DNA from: a virus | IMG/VR virus record: IMGVR_UViG_3300034524_000079 | Span: 1 to 56,853 of that record | DNA length: 56,853 nucleotides | Strand: one strand, 5' to 3' | Notes under the pieces: model-generated | Told to the model about the DNA's origin: nothing | The model's database searches: none | The model's input: only the letters and a program-made list of their open reading frames with translations | Part shown: piece after piece, positions 31,343-40,619 of the stretch | Position numbering within the stretch: the first letter of the stretch is position 1 | How the letters are laid out: the number at the start of each line of letters is the position of its first letter | Translations under genes and position numbers: made by a program

Positions 31343-31774
31343 TTGACCGGTGAACAAGTTATAAACGGTACCCACGGAGAGCTCTGGCTGGATGGAGAAA
31401 AGGTCAGCGAGTGCTATGGCTTGGAAGCCAGGGTAGAACTTAACAAGGAGGATGTGGACATCTGCGGGAAGCTCGGCACCGATACAAAAATGATGGGCTA
31501 TAAGGGAGCCGGCACGTTGAAGCTGCACAAAACAAACAGCCGGATGATGCTTAAGCTTTCTGACGAAATCAAAAGGGGGATTAACCCCCGCCTTCAAATA
31601 TTGAGCGCTCTTAAAGATCCGGCGGCCCTGGGCGCAGAAAGGGTATTGATAAAAGATGCCGCTTTTGATGAAATAGCTCTTGCCAACTGGGAGGCAAAAC
31701 AAAAGGGTACCAATGAGGTGCCTTTTACTTTTACTGACTGGGACCCCATCGACTTGATTGAGCCCAGGGAATAG
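31343..31774 (+). CDS. Tail tube protein (XkdM-like)
   Basis: TTG 31343 follows GGGGGTG. The 143-residue product has INGTHGELWLDGEKVSECYGLEARVELNKEDV, GYKGAGTLKLHKTNSRM and a C-terminal FTFTDWDPIDL, as in XkdM. It polymerises inside the sheath. Confidence 0.93.
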   Translation: MTGEQVINGTHGELWLDGEKVSECYGLEARVELNKEDVDICGKLGTDTKMMGYKGAGTLKLHKTNSRMMLKLSDEIKRGINPRLQILSALKDPAALGAERVLIKDAAFDEIALANWEAKQKGTNEVPFTFTDWDPIDLIEPRE

Positions 31775-31799
31775 AGATCGGTTAAGGAGGGTAAATGAA

Positions 31800-32195
31800 T
31801 TGAGTACACTTGACCTGTTGCTGAAAATAGACGAGGCAAAGATCAAAAAACCTACAAGACGAGTTGAGATTAAGCGGCTTTCCGAGTTGGTCGGAGAGAA
31901 GGTGGTATTCACCTGCGAGGCTGTTACCCATGACAGGTTGACTGAGATCCAGGAAATGTCTGTGGATTACAAGACCCAGGAAGCTGACATTAGTGAGCTG
32001 CAAATACAAACGGTTTTAAGCGGCATTAAAGAACCGGACTTAAAAAACAAAGAATTGATGGAAAAGTTTAAGGCGCATACGCCTAAAGAGCTGCTGAAAA
32101 AAATGCTTTTAACCGGGGAAATTACAAACCTGTACAACGTTATTTCTGAGCTTTCCGGCTTTGGGGCAGGAGCTGTTGAGGAAATAAAAAACTAA
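31800..32195 (+). CDS. Tail assembly chaperone, short form (XkdN-like)
   Basis: TTG 31800 follows AAGGAGGG and is chosen over the upstream open frame from 31758. The 131-residue product has RRVEIKRLSEL, VVFTCEAVTHDRLTEIQEMS and KELLKKMLLTGEI, as in XkdN-type chaperones. It ends GAVEEIKN just after a slippery A AAA AAC at 32186-32192. Confidence 0.9.
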   Translation: MSTLDLLLKIDEAKIKKPTRRVEIKRLSELVGEKVVFTCEAVTHDRLTEIQEMSVDYKTQEADISELQIQTVLSGIKEPDLKNKELMEKFKAHTPKELLKKMLLTGEITNLYNVISELSGFGAGAVEEIKN

Positions 32196-32374
32196 TAAAA
32201 ACTGACGGGCTTGCTGAAATGTGCTACTACTACTGGTCTGAAAAAGGTGTGAGACCGTCGGTTATTTATAATATGGCCCCGGGAGAGAGGTTGTTCATCC
32301 GAGCGTGTTATGAAATTGAGTTAAGCGAAAAGAAAAACCGTCCAACATGCCCTTTGTTGACAAGACGAAAGTAA
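31800..32374 (+). CDS. Tail assembly chaperone, -1 frameshift long form
   Basis: At A AAA AAC (32186-32192), with zero-frame codons AAA AAC, a -1 shift enters a frame open to TAA 32372-32374. It adds 60 residues (LIKTDGLAEMCYYYWSEKGVRPSVIYNMAP...). This is the G/GT arrangement of tail chaperones that set tape-measure assembly. The extra segment includes the YYYxEKGxxPS-YNM pattern typical of the long form. Full product 191 residues; the tape measure gene is next. Confidence 0.85.
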
Positions 32375-32405
32375 AGCCCTAGCTATTTAGCTTTAGCTGG
32401 GGCTT
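32374..32405 (+). other. Hairpin after the chaperone frameshift frame
   Basis: AAGCCCTAGCT (32374-32384) pairs with AGCTGGGGCTT (32395-32405, one T-G). It starts at the long-form stop. A short T-poor tail follows, so readthrough into the tape measure gene is likely. Confidence 0.6.
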
Positions 32406-32488
32406 GCTCTTGTAATGATTGCCATGTGTTGTTGTAATCTAATAGTTTTGCCATTCCCGCCAATATGTTATAAAAAGTGGTGAGCTGT

Positions 32489-34678
32489 ATGATTTTAGGG
32501 GCCTCTTTTAGACTAAAAGATAATTTTACCTCTACAATGGTAAAGGCCCAAAAGGCCACTCAGGACACAACTAAATCTATGCGTTCTGCTCAGGTCTTTA
32601 CAGGGGAGATGTCAAAATCAACAGCCCAGCTCAGAAGTACGATGAGGCTTTATAAGGCTGAGTTAAGGGCAACGACAGCGCGTATGGATGATGCAAAGAA
32701 TTCCACCGAGGCTTTAAGGGCTAAATCAGATTCCTATAGTAAACAGCTTATTGTTCAGCGTCAGATTTTAAATAACCTATCTGATCAGCACAGGCGTGTT
32801 GCACAAGCTGAAGGGGAAAACTCAAAAGAGGCCATGCGCCTGGCCACGGCAGTGCAAAGGGCAAAAGCAGAAGAGGCCCGGATTGAGAGGCAACTTAAAA
32901 CCACAAATAAGGCCATCACAGACCAGTCAAGTTCGTGGCGGCGTTTAAGAAGTGAGTACGACAAGGCTAAAGCAGATGCTGCACCCCCTACATCATTTGA
33001 TGCAATGCGCGGTGCCGGTATGGCGGTTACCGGTGTTGGAATTGGGGCGACTGCCGGCATTGCCGGTACAGTTAAAGTTGCTGCTGATTTTGAAAGCGCC
33101 ATGAGCAGGGTGGGCGCATTGTCCGGGGCCACCGATGCAGAACTGCAAAAAATGAATAAGACGGCCCAGGAACTTGGCAGCAGTACAGCATTTAGCGCAA
33201 CCCAGGCGGCAGAAGGCATGCAATTTTTGTCTATGGCAGGTTTTAATGCAAGTGAGACCATCGCCGCCATGCCGGGTATGTTGGATATGGCTGCAGCCGG
33301 CCAGGTTGAGCTCGGACGCGCGGCTGATATTTCGTCCAACATTCTATCCGCATTCGGTTTAGAGGCCAGCGAGATGAGACGCGTGGGGGATGTGCTGACT
33401 AAAGCTTTTACATCCTCAAACGTTAACCTTGAAATGTTGGGAAATACCATGCAGTATGTAGGCCCGATAGCTAAGGCCGCTGGCTTCAGTCTTGAAGAGG
33501 TAAGTGCCGCTGCCGGGTTACTTGGTAACGCTGGTATTCAGGGTGAGAAAGCCGGTACTGCCTTGCGGTCTGTGATAACCAGGCTTGCTGACCCTCCCAA
33601 AGAAGCATCTGACGCAATGGATAAGCTTGGGCTGCAAATAACGGATTCAAACGGTAAGATGCTCCCTATGGCTAACATTTTAGGACAAGCAGAAGAGGGC
33701 ATGAAAGGGATGACAAATGCCCAAAGGACTGCTATTGCTTCTCAGTTAGCGGGTACAGAGGCGGCCAGTGCATTTCTTGCCCTTATGGATACAGGCCCGG
33801 ACAGATTAAAAGATTTCACTGGTGAGCTTGAAAACTCTGGCGGCACAGCCCGTAGGGTGGCAAAAGAGCAGCTTGACAATTTAAATGGCAGCTTGACAGA
33901 GCTGAAGTCAGCATCTGAAGGGGCTGCTATATCAATTGGTTCTACACTTTCACCATACATTAGGCAGGCGGCAGAATTTATAAAGGGCTTAGTGAATAGA
34001 TTTAACAACCTGTCTCCAGAGATGAAAAAAGCAATAGCTATTACTGCAGCTGTCGCCGCTGGGGTGGCTTTAATAGGGGGCCCTGTGTTGCTCCTCATAG
34101 GACTTTTGCCAACCATTGCGGCCGGGTTCTCAACTCTTGTTGGTATTTTCGGGGCCTTCAATACTGTTATGCTTGCCAACCCGATAGGACTTGTGATTGT
34201 AGCTATAACGGCTCTTATTGCGGCCGGAGTTTTGCTTTATAAGAACTGGGATAAAGTGAAATCATCAGCCAGTAGTCTATGGGAAGGCATAAAGAACGCA
34301 TTTAAAAAAGGTGTTAATGTGGCTATAGGCTGGCTCAATACTTTGATCGATAAGATCAACATGATTCCAGGCATCACCATACCAAAAGTAGAGAAGCTTG
34401 ATATCAAAAACCTTTCTACCAGCTACAATCCCATGGCTCATGGCCACGCGTCAGGTCTCCCTTATGTACCTTATGACAATTACCCCGCACTATTGCACAG
34501 AGGAGAATCAGTATTAACCAGGGCAGAGGCTGATAATCACCGCAAGGAAGGCACTGGTAAAGTGATTAAAATAGCTAATCTCAATATTAATGGCATGAAT
34601 AAGACGGTTAAAGAGATTTTTGACGAGATCATGGATATAGCCGAGCGGGAGGAATTTAACACCGGTGAGGTTGTTTAA
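32489..34678 (+). CDS. Tail tape measure protein (TP901 family)
   Basis: ATG 32489 follows AAGTGGTGAG. The 729-residue product has an N-terminal coiled coil and the TP901 core (ADFESAMSRVGALSGATDAELQKMNKTAQELGSSTAFSATQAAEGM...). Two or three hydrophobic helices follow (VAAGVALIGGPVLLLIGLLP; IGLVIVAITALIAAGVLLY). The C terminus has SGLPYVPYDNYPALLHRGESVL, a common tail tip. It sets tail length and is relatively short, implying a modest tail. Confidence 0.94.
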   Translation: MILGASFRLKDNFTSTMVKAQKATQDTTKSMRSAQVFTGEMSKSTAQLRSTMRLYKAELRATTARMDDAKNSTEALRAKSDSYSKQLIVQRQILNNLSDQHRRVAQAEGENSKEAMRLATAVQRAKAEEARIERQLKTTNKAITDQSSSWRRLRSEYDKAKADAAPPTSFDAMRGAGMAVTGVGIGATAGIAGTVKVAADFESAMSRVGALSGATDAELQKMNKTAQELGSSTAFSATQAAEGMQFLSMAGFNASETIAAMPGMLDMAAAGQVELGRAADISSNILSAFGLEASEMRRVGDVLTKAFTSSNVNLEMLGNTMQYVGPIAKAAGFSLEEVSAAAGLLGNAGIQGEKAGTALRSVITRLADPPKEASDAMDKLGLQITDSNGKMLPMANILGQAEEGMKGMTNAQRTAIASQLAGTEAASAFLALMDTGPDRLKDFTGELENSGGTARRVAKEQLDNLNGSLTELKSASEGAAISIGSTLSPYIRQAAEFIKGLVNRFNNLSPEMKKAIAITAAVAAGVALIGGPVLLLIGLLPTIAAGFSTLVGIFGAFNTVMLANPIGLVIVAITALIAAGVLLYKNWDKVKSSASSLWEGIKNAFKKGVNVAIGWLNTLIDKINMIPGITIPKVEKLDIKNLSTSYNPMAHGHASGLPYVPYDNYPALLHRGESVLTRAEADNHRKEGTGKVIKIANLNINGMNKTVKEIFDEIMDIAEREEFNTGEVV

Positions 34679-34690
34679 GGTGGGATCGAT

Positions 34691-35320
34691 ATGGAGTTTT
34701 GGTTGAGTTTTGATAATTTTACTGAGAAGCTGCAGCTTCCTGTAAATCCGGGGGTATTTCGCGTTTTCACGGGGAACAGCAACAATATTGTAGATATCGT
34801 TGCTCTGGGTGAATTAAACCTTATTGGCGGCGAGAGGCTTGCTGAGGTTCAGCTTACTTCTTTCTTCCCGAGGCAGTGGGCTCCGTACTGCGCCTATCGT
34901 AGTATCCCAGACCCTTACGACGCAGTAGACCAAATTGAGAAATGGCGGCAATCAAAAAAGCCTGTACGCTTGATTATAACGGACACCCCGGTAAATATGG
35001 CCTGTGCTATTGAAGGCTTTGAATATGGTGAGCAGGGCGGGAGTAGGGATGTAAATTATACGCTGTCGTTGCGCGAATACCGGTTTGTCGAAATAAGACA
35101 GGTTACAGACTCGGTGCCAACCGGGATGAGTGCCCCCCGGCCGGACACTAAGCCCAAACCAAAGACCTATGAGGTGAGATCCGGCGATAGCCTGTATATG
35201 ATTGCAAAAAAAATCTATGGTGAAGGAAGTAAGTGGCGTGACTTGTATGCGGACAACAAATCTGTTATTGGCCCGGATGCCAACCTGATTAAGCCCGGTC
35301 AGCAGTTGGTGGTAGCATGA
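34691..35320 (+). CDS. LysM tail protein (XkdP-like)
   Basis: The 209-residue product has an N-terminal domain typical of XkdP (FDNFTEKLQLPVNPGVFRV) and a C-terminal LysM motif (VRSGDSLYMIAKKIYGEGSKWRDLY...PGQQLVV). LysM probably contacts peptidoglycan at the baseplate hub. Overlaps the next gene by 4 bp. Confidence 0.9.
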   Translation: MEFWLSFDNFTEKLQLPVNPGVFRVFTGNSNNIVDIVALGELNLIGGERLAEVQLTSFFPRQWAPYCAYRSIPDPYDAVDQIEKWRQSKKPVRLIITDTPVNMACAIEGFEYGEQGGSRDVNYTLSLREYRFVEIRQVTDSVPTGMSAPRPDTKPKPKTYEVRSGDSLYMIAKKIYGEGSKWRDLYADNKSVIGPDANLIKPGQQLVVA

Positions 35321-36318
35321 ACTATAAACTTATAAACCAACAGCCAGCCGGGATTTTTGATATCACCCCACTCGTAGAAAGTATAAGTTGGGGCGGTGAC
35401 ATACGCCAGGCGGCCAGGAAAATGGACATAAGCCTAATTCATTCTCGTGACGATAACCAGCCCAAATATATTCCTCCCTTGGCCACTTGGTTAATGCTAA
35501 AGAATGATGAAAGAGAAATCCTGCGAACTGTCCCGTTTTCTACGGCAGTAGATACTTCCGGGACGCTGAAGGTAACGTCTTATACCCATGCTATATACAT
35601 GCTTAAAAGCCGGCACACGGCTAAATTTAAAAGCATGACTGCTGATGCAATAATACGACAGCTTTGCAAAGCCTTTGGTATTAATGTGGGTACCATACCG
35701 AGCACCGGGGTAACACTGGACAAGCTTATTTTAAGAAACCAGACCATTTGGGATATGTGTGTGATTGCTTTAACTGAAACCACGGAGCGCAACGGTAAAA
35801 AATATCAGATCAGATTTGACCAGGGAAAGCTAAATGTCATAGAAAAAGCACAGCAAACAGTGCGCTGGTTAATTACTCAGGGTTCTAATCTTATGAATGC
35901 CAGCTATTCTGAGAGCATTGAAGATATGCGGAATAGGATCGTTGTTGTTGGTGATAAGGATAAAGTTTTGGCCAGAGTTGAAGACGTTGACCTGATAAGG
36001 CAATACGGTCTGCTCCAGGAGTTGAAACAGCAAAATGATATAAAATCAGGAGAAGCGCGGAATATTGCCAAAAACGTACTGAAGGAACTTGGCCGGGTGT
36101 TTCGCGAGGCAAATATTGAGTGCCTGGGCCTGGATGATGTGGAAGCAGGAACGGCGGTTGAAGTGGAGGAAAAGCTTACCGGGTTAACCGGTACTTTTTA
36201 TGTGGATACCGATGAACACGTGTGGCAAAATGGTCACCACACAATGAGGCTAAAATTAAACTGGACTGATGAGGTTGCCACCAAGGAGGCTCCCCAGGAC
36301 AATGAGCAGGCTGAGTAA
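35317..36318 (+). CDS. Baseplate hub protein (XkdQ-like)
   Basis: The 333-residue product shows IFDITPLVESISWGGDIRQAARKMDISLIHS and a C-terminal HVWQNGHHTMRLKLNW region as in XkdQ/gpD-like hub proteins. It overlaps XkdR-like downstream by 17 bp. Confidence 0.88.
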   Translation: MNYKLINQQPAGIFDITPLVESISWGGDIRQAARKMDISLIHSRDDNQPKYIPPLATWLMLKNDEREILRTVPFSTAVDTSGTLKVTSYTHAIYMLKSRHTAKFKSMTADAIIRQLCKAFGINVGTIPSTGVTLDKLILRNQTIWDMCVIALTETTERNGKKYQIRFDQGKLNVIEKAQQTVRWLITQGSNLMNASYSESIEDMRNRIVVVGDKDKVLARVEDVDLIRQYGLLQELKQQNDIKSGEARNIAKNVLKELGRVFREANIECLGLDDVEAGTAVEVEEKLTGLTGTFYVDTDEHVWQNGHHTMRLKLNWTDEVATKEAPQDNEQAE

Positions 36319-36703
36319 ATTAATACAAAAGAGGGCTGGTGGGATGGTTCCCCGGGGTATCGAATTAGCTACTGTTATTGCCCCGCCTCCCGGCTTAATT
36401 ATTAAAATAGATAATATGGCTATCAATCTTGAAGCCGATGATTTGATTGTTTGTGAGCATCTTTTGGAGCACCAGCGCAGTTATTCAACCTCGCCAGCTG
36501 TGGCCAGTAGTGAAGTATCAGAATGGGAAGATATCGATCCGCCAACACACAATCACAGCCACCAGGTAAAAAGGCTAACTTTAAACAGTCAGTCAGTTAC
36601 TATATATACTAAATTACAGGCAGGTACGAGGGTAGCTGTTATGGCACTTCCTGGGGGGCAGCAATACCTAGTTTGGGATAAGGTGGTGGAAATGGGTGTC
36701 TAG
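36302..36703 (+). CDS. DUF2577 baseplate protein (XkdR-like)
   Basis: ATG 36302 follows AAGGAGG. The 133-residue product has GIELATVIAPPPGLIIKIDNMAINLEADDLIVCEHLL and a DPPTHNHSHQV metal-like His cluster, typical of DUF2577 spike-associated proteins. Overlaps the XkdS-like gene. Confidence 0.85.
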   Translation: MSRLSKLIQKRAGGMVPRGIELATVIAPPPGLIIKIDNMAINLEADDLIVCEHLLEHQRSYSTSPAVASSEVSEWEDIDPPTHNHSHQVKRLTLNSQSVTIYTKLQAGTRVAVMALPGGQQYLVWDKVVEMGV

Positions 36704-37130
36704 TATTTTCCCCGAATTGGAAGTTACCGAAATAAATAAAGCCGATGACGAAAGGGTTGCATACGGTAAGGAGTTAGCCTTTGATTTTGCCGGCGGTGAC
36801 TTCATCATGGTTGACGGCAGCCCAAAGGTAGTGGAAGGTGTCGAAGCCTTGAAAGTTTGGATCGAAAAGGCTATTCGGACGGCCCGGTATCGGTTCCCGG
36901 CGTATACTTTCAATTATGGTTGTGAAATAGAAGAAATAATCGGGTACGATATTCCCCGACCTGTCTTAGAAAGCGAGGTGCAGCGGGTTATCCGCGAGGC
37001 ATTAATTTACGATGATCGCATTGAGGATGTCCGAGATTTTATTATCGAACGGGGCGGCGATTGGCTTAAAGTAACATTCCGGGTAATTACTTTTTTGGGT
37101 GACTCCTTTGAACAGGAGGTGGCGGCATAA
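36696..37130 (+). CDS. DUF2634 baseplate protein (XkdS-like, gp25 type)
   Basis: GTG 36696 overlaps the previous stop. The 144-residue product with LAFDFAGGDFIMVDGSPKVVEGVEALKVWIEKAIRTARYRFPAY and IIGYDIPRPVLESEVQRVIREAL matches DUF2634, the gp25-like wedge protein of PBSX tails. Confidence 0.9.
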   Translation: MSSIFPELEVTEINKADDERVAYGKELAFDFAGGDFIMVDGSPKVVEGVEALKVWIEKAIRTARYRFPAYTFNYGCEIEEIIGYDIPRPVLESEVQRVIREALIYDDRIEDVRDFIIERGGDWLKVTFRVITFLGDSFEQEVAA

Positions 37131-38195
37131 ATGTATGAAGACCAAACAGAATCTACAATAAGACAGCGTATGCTGGATGCGGTGCCTTCCGACTTAAACA
37201 AACGGGAAGGCAGTTTTATTTATGACGGCATTTCACCGGCTGCCATTGAGTTAGCCCTGGCTTACATTGAGCTGGATCGGGTAATTAACCTCGGATTTAT
37301 CCAAACAACCTATGGCCAATACCTTGATTATCGGGCCGCTGAACATGGCCTTACCCGGAAGGCCGCGACAAAGGCTACCGGACAGGTAACTATATTAGGC
37401 AGCCAGGGTACCGTGGTTCCGGTTGGATCTGTCTTTGCAACCGGATCAGGGGTGGAGTTTGAAACTACGGACGAGGTTACCATCGATGAAACCGGGCAAG
37501 TTAGTGCGGATATCGAAGCAGTGGATGCTGGCACGGGCGGGAATGTGCCGGCGGAAACAATAACTGAGATCCTGGTATCCATTCAAGGGGTAACCGATGT
37601 GATAAACAATGATCCAACCGAGGGTGGGACGGATGAGGAAACAGATGACGCCCTTGTTTCGAGGTTATTGGAAAAAGTGAGGCTACCGGCAACCAGTGGC
37701 AACGTTGCACACTACAAACAATGGGCGCTGGAAGTAGCCGGGGTGGGGGACGCAAAGGTGTTTCCTACTTGGGATGGTCCTTTAACAGTTAAAGTAGCTG
37801 TCATAGATAGTAATAAACAGCCTGCCAGCGCTGAGATTGTCCAGGACGTGGCGGGTTACATTGAAGAGGTCCGGCCAATCGGGGCCACGGTAACAGTTGA
37901 AAGCGCCGCCGGGTTAAACATTGATGTTTCTGCAACCGTGGTTCTGGACACAGGAGCCGTGTTAGCTGATGTGCAGGCAGCCTTTGAAAGTGCCCTGGAT
38001 GAATACCTGCAAGAAATAGCTTTTGAGCAAAATTACGTCAGCTATGCCCAAATCGGAGCTTTGTTGCTTAATACTTCGGGAGTGCTTGATTACAGTAACC
38101 TGCTTTTAAATGGAGCATCTGCAAATGTTTCTGTAGGGGATACGGCAAGCAACTGCCGGGTGGCCATTAGGGGGACGGTGTCGCTCAGTGAGTAG
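37131..38195 (+). CDS. Baseplate J family protein (XkdT-like)
   Basis: The 354-residue product has YEDQTESTIRQRMLDAVPSDLNKREGSFIYDGISPAAIELA, the baseplate J core GGTDEETDDALVSRLLEKVRLPATSGNVAHYKQWALEVAGVGDAKV, and a C-terminal VGDTASNCRVAIRGTV. It forms the wedge ring of the contractile baseplate. Overlaps the next start by 8 bp. Confidence 0.94.
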   Translation: MYEDQTESTIRQRMLDAVPSDLNKREGSFIYDGISPAAIELALAYIELDRVINLGFIQTTYGQYLDYRAAEHGLTRKAATKATGQVTILGSQGTVVPVGSVFATGSGVEFETTDEVTIDETGQVSADIEAVDAGTGGNVPAETITEILVSIQGVTDVINNDPTEGGTDEETDDALVSRLLEKVRLPATSGNVAHYKQWALEVAGVGDAKVFPTWDGPLTVKVAVIDSNKQPASAEIVQDVAGYIEEVRPIGATVTVESAAGLNIDVSATVVLDTGAVLADVQAAFESALDEYLQEIAFEQNYVSYAQIGALLLNTSGVLDYSNLLLNGASANVSVGDTASNCRVAIRGTVSLSE

Positions 38196-38757
38196 AGCTG
38201 ATGTCATGCTGGCGTATGTACCGAAGTTTATACAGCAGGTCCAGGCTTACAAGGCGGTTATAGATGCCCAGGGTGCTGAATTTGATACACTGCGTACCAA
38301 TATTGAGGATATCCTGAAACAATTTTATGTGGAAACCGCCACCGAGTGGGGCCTTGACCTTTGGGAACAGATGCTGGACCTGAAAAGCTATGCTGGAAAG
38401 CCCCTGGACCAGCGCCGCAGCAGGATAATATCAAAGCTAAGGGGTATGGGGACAGTAACCATTTCCCTGATTAAAAACGTGGCCGAAAGTTATGTGAATG
38501 GAACGGTGGAGGTTGCTGAAAACACCTCCGAGTACGGATTCACAATTAAGTTCATTGATACGCGCGGGGTACCACCGAACTTGGATGATTTGAAAAACGC
38601 AATAGAAGAGATAAAGCCGGCCCATCTGGCTGTGGAATATAAATTCCGTTATCTAATTTGGGATGAACTGGATAACATAAACACAACTTGGGATTCGCTA
38701 GATGCGCATCTTTATAGCTGGGATCAGCTAGAGGTTCTGGACCCAGCTACTTATTAA
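38188..38757 (+). CDS. YmfQ/XkdU-like baseplate protein with TW-D-L tail
   Basis: GTG 38188 is used. Residues 1-150 match YmfQ (DUF2313): MLAYVPKFIQQVQAYKAVIDAQGAEFDTLRTNIEDIL and TEWGLDLWEQMLDL. The last 35 residues hold three W-D-x-L units (IWDELDN, TWDSLDA, SWDQLEV), the same motif repeated in the protein at 39653. That may be a docking motif between the two. Confidence 0.85.
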   Translation: MSRADVMLAYVPKFIQQVQAYKAVIDAQGAEFDTLRTNIEDILKQFYVETATEWGLDLWEQMLDLKSYAGKPLDQRRSRIISKLRGMGTVTISLIKNVAESYVNGTVEVAENTSEYGFTIKFIDTRGVPPNLDDLKNAIEEIKPAHLAVEYKFRYLIWDELDNINTTWDSLDAHLYSWDQLEVLDPATY

Positions 38758-38797
38758 TTATGATTGCAATTTACCGGGTTTGGTTGGAGGTGACTTA

Positions 38798-38956
38798 ATG
38801 AAATACCGAAACGGACAAAGAGTATTCATTGTCCTCAAAGGAGAAACCAAAAAGGCAACAGTCATCGAATACAACAATGAAAATTATATTGTACAGCTGC
38901 TCGATGGGAGCAAGGTGGTTATTAAAGAGAGTGACATTGTAAGTGAAACATATTAA
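38798..38956 (+). CDS. Small SH3/KOW-like beta protein, 52 aa
   Basis: ATG 38798 follows GGTTGGAGGTGA. The product reads KYRNGQRVFIVLKGETKKATVIEY then YIVQLLDGSKVVIKESDIV, a short beta-barrel pattern. It lies between baseplate and fibre genes. A structural role is likely but unproven. Confidence 0.65.
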   Translation: MKYRNGQRVFIVLKGETKKATVIEYNNENYIVQLLDGSKVVIKESDIVSETY

Positions 38957-38971
38957 TAAGGGGTGAGTTAA

Positions 38972-39649
38972 TTGCCAAACTATTTCAACCTAACGCTTGA
39001 CACCACGGGCCCGGCGAACCCCAGCATAACAATAGAGGGCGGGGCTCAATATGCAACTCAGCAATTAGTTGACTGTGCTATTGGTACTACAGACGGGAAC
39101 ACGACCGGGTACCAGATGAAAATTTGGGGTGATGTAGATACCGCCTATGACACTGATGTGCAAGGCACGGAGGCAACATCAAACTGGATAACGTTCCAAG
39201 AATCAAAGCAGGTAAAATTAGCAAGCGGTGATGGCAATAAAACACTGTATGTCCGTATCCGTGACGACGTGCATAACGAATCTGGCCAGGCCAGCGACAG
39301 CATAAACCTTGATACCACGAAACCGGTAGTTACGATTTCCGGACCGGACGTAACTAAAATTTCTAAAGTGGCTGGCAAGGATGTCTGTGCTTTCAGCTTC
39401 CAGGTAGATTCTAACTTTACAGAGTATAAGGTTAAAGTTGTGTCCAGCACGGGTGCATCCCACGATACCGGTACTGTTATACCCACGACTGCCGGTTCAA
39501 CCAATATGTCAGACAGTGGCAGTTTTGCAGCCACCACACCCATCGACTGTTCCATAAAAGGCGCAGACCTTGAAGCAGCAAGCGCCGGGGACGGTACTAA
39601 GATAATTAAAGTGTTCGCAAAGGACGAGGCTGGAAACTGGAGTGCGTAA
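38972..39649 (+). CDS. Ig-like tail/baseplate protein
   Basis: TTG 38972 follows AAGGGGTGAG. The 225-residue product has two Ig-like beta repeats with closing motifs YVRIRDDVHNESGQASDSINLDTTKPVVTI and IIKVFAKDEAGNWSA. Such domains decorate tails and may bind cell-surface sugars. It is part of a run of three related fibre-associated genes. Confidence 0.7.
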   Translation: MPNYFNLTLDTTGPANPSITIEGGAQYATQQLVDCAIGTTDGNTTGYQMKIWGDVDTAYDTDVQGTEATSNWITFQESKQVKLASGDGNKTLYVRIRDDVHNESGQASDSINLDTTKPVVTISGPDVTKISKVAGKDVCAFSFQVDSNFTEYKVKVVSSTGASHDTGTVIPTTAGSTNMSDSGSFAATTPIDCSIKGADLEAASAGDGTKIIKVFAKDEAGNWSA

Positions 39650-39652
39650 GTT

Positions 39653-40138
39653 ATGACCGCACCCAATATTGTGATTAAATCAGTAAGCCAGGCAAAAATC
39701 AGCGACGAACCCGGAATGGATAACTGCGAAGTGCAATTCCTTGCTGATCAGGACCTGGTGGATTGGGAAGCCCGGGCGGATGGAAGCGGGGTAAAGCAGG
39801 GGCTTTTGGTCGGCAAAGCAGTGACTGACCCTATCCCAAAAACTTGGGATGAGCTTGACACGAAGGCATATTCCTGGGATCAATTCGATGCTTTAAGTCA
39901 AACCTGGGATGAGCTGGATGACCGGCGCATACTAATTCCGGACACTACCTGGGACGAGTTAGATGCCCTGGCGCAGACGTGGGACCAGCTTAATGCGAAA
40001 AGTGAAACCTGGAATGAGTTTGACGGCCGGGAGGCATCTTTCATCGTTAAGGACGAGGAACTTACCCTGGGCGATAAAACATATCGCATAAACGTATACG
40101 GTAAAAATGAAGCCGGGGAGTGGACACCCTATGGCTAA
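39653..40138 (+). CDS. Tail protein with six TWDELD-type repeats
   Basis: The 161-residue product contains, between residues 62 and 125, six units of about 10 residues around T/S-W-D-x-L/F-D: TWDELDTKAY, SWDQFDALSQ, TWDELDDRRI, TWDELDALAQ, TWDQLNAKSE, TWNEFDGREA. The flanks are Ig-like strands ending YRINVYGKNEAGEW. The same motif occurs in the YmfQ-like protein. Likely a structural zipper in the baseplate-fibre joint. Confidence 0.7.
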   Translation: MTAPNIVIKSVSQAKISDEPGMDNCEVQFLADQDLVDWEARADGSGVKQGLLVGKAVTDPIPKTWDELDTKAYSWDQFDALSQTWDELDDRRILIPDTTWDELDALAQTWDQLNAKSETWNEFDGREASFIVKDEELTLGDKTYRINVYGKNEAGEWTPYG

Positions 40139-40619
40139 TTTTTTTCAGTTAGAATTAGACACATCCCCGCCGGTAATATCGATAACTGCACCAAGTTACA
40201 CGGTACCACATATCGACACTGAAATAATTATCTCATCCGACGAACCCCTGGATAACTACCAGGAGTTTTTTATTGTCGACAGTGCGGGCACCAGGCATGA
40301 TGTGATATTTGATTACCTGGGAGACTCCTTCCGGGGAGTGATAGACTTCTGGGATTACGCTCTCGGAATAGCCACTATTTATGCCCGGGTGAGGGACGAG
40401 ATGCATAACCTATCCCAGATTGTCATGGCCACGATAGACATTAAGAAAGCGGCTCAAGTATTTATCACAATTAAGGATATTTTCAAGGATATACAAATAA
40501 CCGAAAACATAATGCCGCTGGCTATATCGCAAAACCAAAGGGAAGTGCAAATATCAGAAACAACCAGGGAAGTGATGCTTGATGAAATGACGCGGAAAGT
40601 TGAGGTGGCGGCAAAATGA
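40131..40619 (+). CDS. Tail-associated protein, 162 aa
   Basis: ATG 40131 overlaps the preceding stop and follows GGGGAG. The N-terminal half is Ig-like (ATIYARVRDEMHNLSQIVMATIDI resembles the domain closing strands of the 38972 product). The C-terminal part is a helical repeat-like region (AISQNQREVQISETTREVMLDEMTRKVEV) that may trimerise. Confidence 0.65.
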   Translation: MANFFQLELDTSPPVISITAPSYTVPHIDTEIIISSDEPLDNYQEFFIVDSAGTRHDVIFDYLGDSFRGVIDFWDYALGIATIYARVRDEMHNLSQIVMATIDIKKAAQVFITIKDIFKDIQITENIMPLAISQNQREVQISETTREVMLDEMTRKVEVAAK

